A stretch of DNA of 64,000 bases from Bisporella sp. PMI_857 (lineage: Eukaryota; Ascomycota; Leotiomycetes; Helotiales; Helotiaceae): contig JAJSPD010000010.1 in assembly GCA_021307315.1 (NCBI GenBank), forward strand, positions 992,001 through 1,056,000, written 5' to 3'. The notes beneath the pieces were generated by a model that saw only the letters and a list, made by a program, of their open reading frames with translations, was not told the DNA's origin and made no database searches. The position numbers and the translations under genes are program-made. Shown here one piece after another: positions 60,092 to 64,000 of this stretch. Each line of letters starts with the position of its first letter. The stretch's first letter is position 1.

Positions 60092-61623
60092 ATGTCCCTA
60101 GATCCTCCGACTTATCTCTCTTCGCTCCAGAATAACATTCGTGCCCGTCCCATTCCGTGGGATGGCGCAGTGCGAGCAGGCACAATTAGCGATGACCAAT
60201 TGGCTAGGATCCGAGCTGTTGATAAAGTCAGGAAAGAGCAAAGGAAGCAGACCGTAGAGGGCGACTTGGAGGGTTATCGCAAACTATTTGTAGGAGGCGA
60301 TGGAAAACCAGGTGTGGTTGAATCAGCTGCCAAACGTGCAGATGTTGTCCAATACATCCTAGTTCTACTAGCAGACTTACTCGATGGTACCTAAATCTCC
60401 ATGTTGTATTGGCCGAGAGACTAATTAGCCAACTAGGCATTCCCGTCCTCTCGAAGGTAGTTTCTGAACACCCAGATCCTTTCAAGCCTTTCCTTCCGCT
60501 TCTCACTCACTCCAATAACCCAGAGGATCCAATACCACTGCTTACTTCGACTGTCCTGACATCCCTGATATCGAGCTCGACAGTTTTGTCATCCAAGGAG
60601 ATATCCTCCTTACCGAAATTATTTTCGTATCTATCTACGCTCACAAAAGTCTCCGATGGCGGACTACAAGACATTGCCGTTCTGGAATACTCTACTCTTC
60701 TACGTAGTAAACAGGCAAGAGAGGTGTTTTGGGAGCAACGAAAACAAACTGTAGGTCCTCTGACGGATATTCTACGAACTGCCGCTGGCGTGGGTTCAAA
60801 TGGAGATACTAGTACTCTGTGGAGTGGAGCTGCAACCGCTCGCAGTGTTGAGGGATCTATTGGAGGCGGAGTTGGCCTACAGTTACTCTATCACGTCTTA
60901 TTAGTTCTCTGGCAATTGAGTTTTGAAAGCTCTTCTATTGGCGAAGGCTTTGACAGGTAAGGTGTTTCGGAAACATGAAAGCGAAAAGCATACTGACTAT
61001 ACCTCAGTGAATATGAGATAATACCCCTCTTCACCAAATTACTGCGGCTGTCGCCGAAGGAGAAGACTACTAGATTGCTGGTGTCATCTCTATACAACCT
61101 TCTATCTACAAATAGAGAGTCTTTACTACCAGCCGCTGTACTTGCACGGCTACCACTGCTATTGGAGAACTTGAATAGCCGTCACCTCACGGATCAGGAT
61201 CTTCTAGAGGATCTTCAGAATCTTAGCGAGATGCTAGAAGAGTACACGAAGACGCAAACAACATTTGATGAATATGCCGCCGAGGTGAGATCAGGCCATT
61301 TGCGCTGGTCACCACCACACCGGAGTCCTACTTTCTGGGCTGAGAATGCTCGCAAGATCTTTGATTATGAGAAAGGAGAATTGCTGAAGCAACTAGCTGA
61401 GATTATGGGCAAACCCTGGGAGAATGACAAGCAGGTTCTTGCGATAGCATGCAATGATATTGGAGCTTTGGTCAAGGAGGTCCCTGAGAAGAGGTACCAG
61501 CTGGAAAAGCTGGGTTTGAAGACGCGGGTTATGGAGTTGATGGTAGAACCAGATGAGACAGTCCGGTGGGAGAGTTTGAATGCTTTATCTGGATGGCTCA
61601 GATACAGCTTCGAAACAAAATAG
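60092..61623 (+). CDS. VMA13: V-type proton ATPase subunit H (VMA13)
   Basis: This regulatory subunit of the peripheral V1 sector couples V1 to V0 at the vacuole. Exons are 60092-60386, 60437-60956 and 61008-61623, giving 476 residues, typical of the family. The N-terminal part is all-helical, with repeated Leu-rich helices. The C-terminal domain carries the best-kept block RSGHLRWSPPHRSPTFW, then ENARKIFDYEKGELLKQL, and a last repeat AIACNDIGALVKEVPEKRY through EPDETVRWESLNALSGWL. Introns are 50 and 51 bp, and both junctions preserve phase. Confidence 0.95.
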
Positions 61624-61996
61624 GCATGAGTATGGCGACTTGTATTACTGTAGAATTTAGTATCTAAAATACCAAACTTAGCGGGTATTATCCTGTTGCT
61701 AGCTTCGAGTTGAGCCACTTGCACGATTCAATAGCTTCCACAGATTTAACATTATACGTCAAGATATTGCAACGAAGCATCCCTAGTTGAACATAATATT
61801 TATCTACCACAATGACCTATTGGCGAATTGATATAGTAACAAAGCCGCCGATAAGCACGCTAGGAAACATTCTCCTAACCTGCCCGAGCCCACTTCTCGG
61901 GTTCCGGAACCCCACACTTCACCGCTCACCTTTGTGAGCCTCGACTTCTCTCACGTTTTGCGAGTTACAACTCACAAACCACTCAATTGGCTCATC
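61624..61996. promoter_or_regulatory. T-protein promoter region
   Basis: These 373 bp lie between tandem genes. One CGATAAG near 61849-61855 is a possible GATA-factor site. Nothing else is claimed. Confidence 0.4.
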
Positions 61997-63529
61997 ATGA
62001 GGCGTCTCAGAGCTGTATCGAGGCTCGGCGACGCTGTTGCGAACGGTCGCACAGTATTTCGAGGCTCCCGCTATATATCAACAGCTTTGCAAAGACAATT
62101 CACCCCACCATCTTCGCAAGCCTCTCGCCATCCTCCACAAGAGTCTCAGTCATTGAAAAGAATATATTGTTCCGTTCGCCATGCCTCAAGCTCTGCAACT
62201 GCTTCAGATCTCCGGAAGACTCCTCTATATGACCTTCACGTAGCCAATGGCGCGACAATGGTACCTTTTGGAGGATTCCTGATGCCTGTTCAATATAGCT
62301 CCCTTGGTGTCGGTGCTTCCCATCATTTCACACGAAGCCATGCTTCGCTTTTCGATGTCAGTCACATGGTTCAGCATTATATCTCCGGGCCTGGTGCCAA
62401 TGCCTTCCTGGAAAAGATTACACCGGCATCGATTAAGACCTTGAAGAACAGAAACAGTACTTTAAGTACTCTGCTCTGGCCTGTGACAGGAGGTATTGTG
62501 GACGATACGATTATCACACGAGTGGGACCAGAGGCATTTTACGTGGTCACAAATGCCGGCTGTAGAGAAAAGGATATCGCATATTTGACAGAGCAAAAGG
62601 CGGAGTTTGAGAAAACCAACAAGGATAAAGTAAATTGGAATGTCCTGGAAGGGGTTGGATTGGTTGCTTTACAGGGACCATTGAGTGCGGAAATCCTAGA
62701 ATCACTGATCTACTGGCCAAATACTTCGAAGGACGAGGAGAAAGAGGTCCTAGACAAGCTATATTTCGGTCAAATGCAATTCATCAGGATTAAATTGCTC
62801 AATGGAGAACCTTCAGATAATCTATTGGTGAGCCGTGGAGGATATACGGGAGAGGATGGATTTGAGATCTCAATTCCACCACACAATGTGGTCGCTGTTA
62901 CAGAAGCGTTATTAGGTGCTTGTCCTGAACGTTTGCAGTTAGCTGGCCTTGGCGCAAGAGATAGTTTACGGCTAGAAGCCGGTATGTGTCTTTATGGACA
63001 CGATTTGAATGACACAATTACACCTGTGGAGGGAGGACTAAGCTGGATTATTGGTAGTGATAGAAAGGCATCCGGCGGATTCCATGGCTCAGATGTCATT
63101 CTAAAGCAATTGTTGCCAAAAAGCAAGAGAGGTTCTGGAGTCGAAAAACGCCGTGTAGGGTTCATAGTAGAAGGAGCACCTGCCAGAGAACATTGCGAGG
63201 TTGTCGCTCCGGGGACGTCCACCAAAATAGGAGTAATCACTAGTGGATGCCCAAGCCCAACACTTAAGAAGAACATCGCTATGGGCTATATTGAGACGGG
63301 ATACCACAAGCCAGGTACCGATGTCGAGATTGTCGTCAGAGGCAAGCCACGCAAGGCTAAGGTATCAAAGATGCCTTTTGTGGCTCCTAAATACTACAAG
63401 CAGCCTTTAGCTGCCCAAGATGATGCTGCCTTAGCAGAGAATGTGGCTAAAGAAGCCATTGAACAAGCTCAAAAAGATGTAGAGTCTGAAAGACAAGTAG
63501 CGGAACGGTATTTCAATAATCTCAGGTGA
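61997..63529 (+). CDS. GCV1: Glycine cleavage T-protein (aminomethyltransferase), mitochondrial
   Basis: The T-protein transfers the methylene group from the H-protein aminomethyl arm to tetrahydrofolate and releases ammonia. The gene is intronless from the ATG at 61997 and codes 510 residues; the frame is open further upstream but without a good ATG. Residues 1-75 look like a presequence (MRRLRAVSRLGDAVANGR). The catalytic core starts at KTPLYDLHVANGATMVPFGG. The folate-site and active-site region GLGARDSLRLEAGMCLYGHD carries the catalytic Asp. The C-terminal barrel domain has VGFIVEGAPAR, then GVITSGCPSPTLKKNIAMGY and KMPFVAPKYY, where the usual protein ends. An extra 45-residue Ala/Glu/Gln-rich helical tail follows, which is unusual for the enzyme. 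Confidence 0.95.
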   Translation: MRRLRAVSRLGDAVANGRTVFRGSRYISTALQRQFTPPSSQASRHPPQESQSLKRIYCSVRHASSSATASDLRKTPLYDLHVANGATMVPFGGFLMPVQYSSLGVGASHHFTRSHASLFDVSHMVQHYISGPGANAFLEKITPASIKTLKNRNSTLSTLLWPVTGGIVDDTIITRVGPEAFYVVTNAGCREKDIAYLTEQKAEFEKTNKDKVNWNVLEGVGLVALQGPLSAEILESLIYWPNTSKDEEKEVLDKLYFGQMQFIRIKLLNGEPSDNLLVSRGGYTGEDGFEISIPPHNVVAVTEALLGACPERLQLAGLGARDSLRLEAGMCLYGHDLNDTITPVEGGLSWIIGSDRKASGGFHGSDVILKQLLPKSKRGSGVEKRRVGFIVEGAPAREHCEVVAPGTSTKIGVITSGCPSPTLKKNIAMGYIETGYHKPGTDVEIVVRGKPRKAKVSKMPFVAPKYYKQPLAAQDDAALAENVAKEAIEQAQKDVESERQVAERYFNNLR

Positions 63530-64000
63530 CAAACGCCGAAGGGACTGGAAGGATGCCTGGTTTGTAATGCATGAAACAATAGAATTTGAAGTCTTCTTTC
63601 AACAAGAAGCAAGACTTATACCATATTTCTATTATCTTAGTTAAAGTCCGACTCCAGGTGGTCCTATGAGCACCAATGTTTCGCGAGCTATATGTAGATG
63701 GGCACGCTACATAGATCAAGTGCATGTATTGTTACCTACAGCCATAATCAGACTCATAATTAGTGGTTGCGAGTTAAATATTCTCTCAATACCTAAAGAT
63801 AGAGTCTAGAGACAGCTCTACTATAGATGACTCTTGTTTATTATCCTCTCAACCCACCCAGAACAGAGCAAAAAGAATTCCTAATCAGGGTTTACAATAC
63901 GTGAGTTCCTCTTGTTCTTTAGAAAATGCTCTGACACATCCTTGTTCAAAGATACACGCTCGTTTTCCCAAAAAAAACTCTAGTTTTATTTCCTGAGAAA
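63530..64000. other. 3' flank at right edge, no gene seen
   Basis: This is AT-rich sequence after the T-protein stop. No coding frame or RNA gene is supported before the window ends. Confidence 0.5.

Overview
This window is gene-dense nuclear DNA from a filamentous ascomycete (Pezizomycotina). The evidence is short 43-133 bp introns with GTANGT-type donors and CTAAC-like branch sites, fungus-specific families (Zn2Cys6 regulators, ERB1, ATP10, verprolin), and gene spacing of roughly 2.5 kb. A leotiomycete (Helotiales-like) is my best guess from the feel of the proteins, but that is an impression and not a computed placement. I found no prokaryotic features, CRISPR arrays, rRNA or confident tRNA genes, and no intact transposon.

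Layout, left to right: ERB1 ribosome-biogenesis factor (-), a Zn2Cys6 regulator with an adjoining AT-hook-like motif (+), ERV29/SURF4 cargo receptor (-), verprolin (-, with an apparent frameshift), an uncharacterised mitochondrial membrane protein (+), a CHORD-CS protein (-), a glutaredoxin-like protein (+), a 3.9 kb low-complexity gap, gluconokinase (+), branched-chain keto-acid dehydrogenase E2 (-), ATP10 (+), GOS1 SNARE (-), ribosomal protein L35 (+), a multi-zinc-finger Zap1/ZafA-like regulator (-), a predicted myristoylated small protein (+), PRP5 helicase (-), a mitochondrial HMG-box protein (+), a PAP2 lipid phosphatase (-), an aldo-keto reductase (+), casein kinase 2 beta (+), RIC1 (-), THO complex subunit 3 (+), a second Zn2Cys6 regulator (+), mitochondrial ribosomal protein uL2m (-), a B-type cyclin (+), V-ATPase subunit H (+) and the glycine-cleavage T-protein (+).

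Functionally this is a housekeeping neighbourhood. Seven genes are predicted mitochondrial (E2, ATP10, HMG-box, uL2m, T-protein, the unknown at 9.5 kb, perhaps the aldo-keto reductase). Others serve Golgi/ER traffic (ERV29, GOS1, RIC1), mRNA splicing and export (PRP5, THO3), ribosomes (ERB1, L35) and cell cycle or signalling (cyclin B, CK2 beta). Many neighbours are divergent and share short promoters, notably E2/ATP10 and GOS1/L35.

I see no obvious undescribed multi-gene system. The most interesting signals are local: a homopolymer frameshift plus a probable GC-AG intron in verprolin; duplicated 3' splice sites in the zinc-finger gene, one of which would add a stop; a tandem GATA-site repeat between E2 and ATP10; a four-run G tract near 11.4 kb; and the polypyrimidine-rich gap before gluconokinase. 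Gene models were spliced by hand by matching reading frame, splice consensus and recalled family sequence. Exon sums were checked to be multiples of three, except for verprolin, whose frame is broken.
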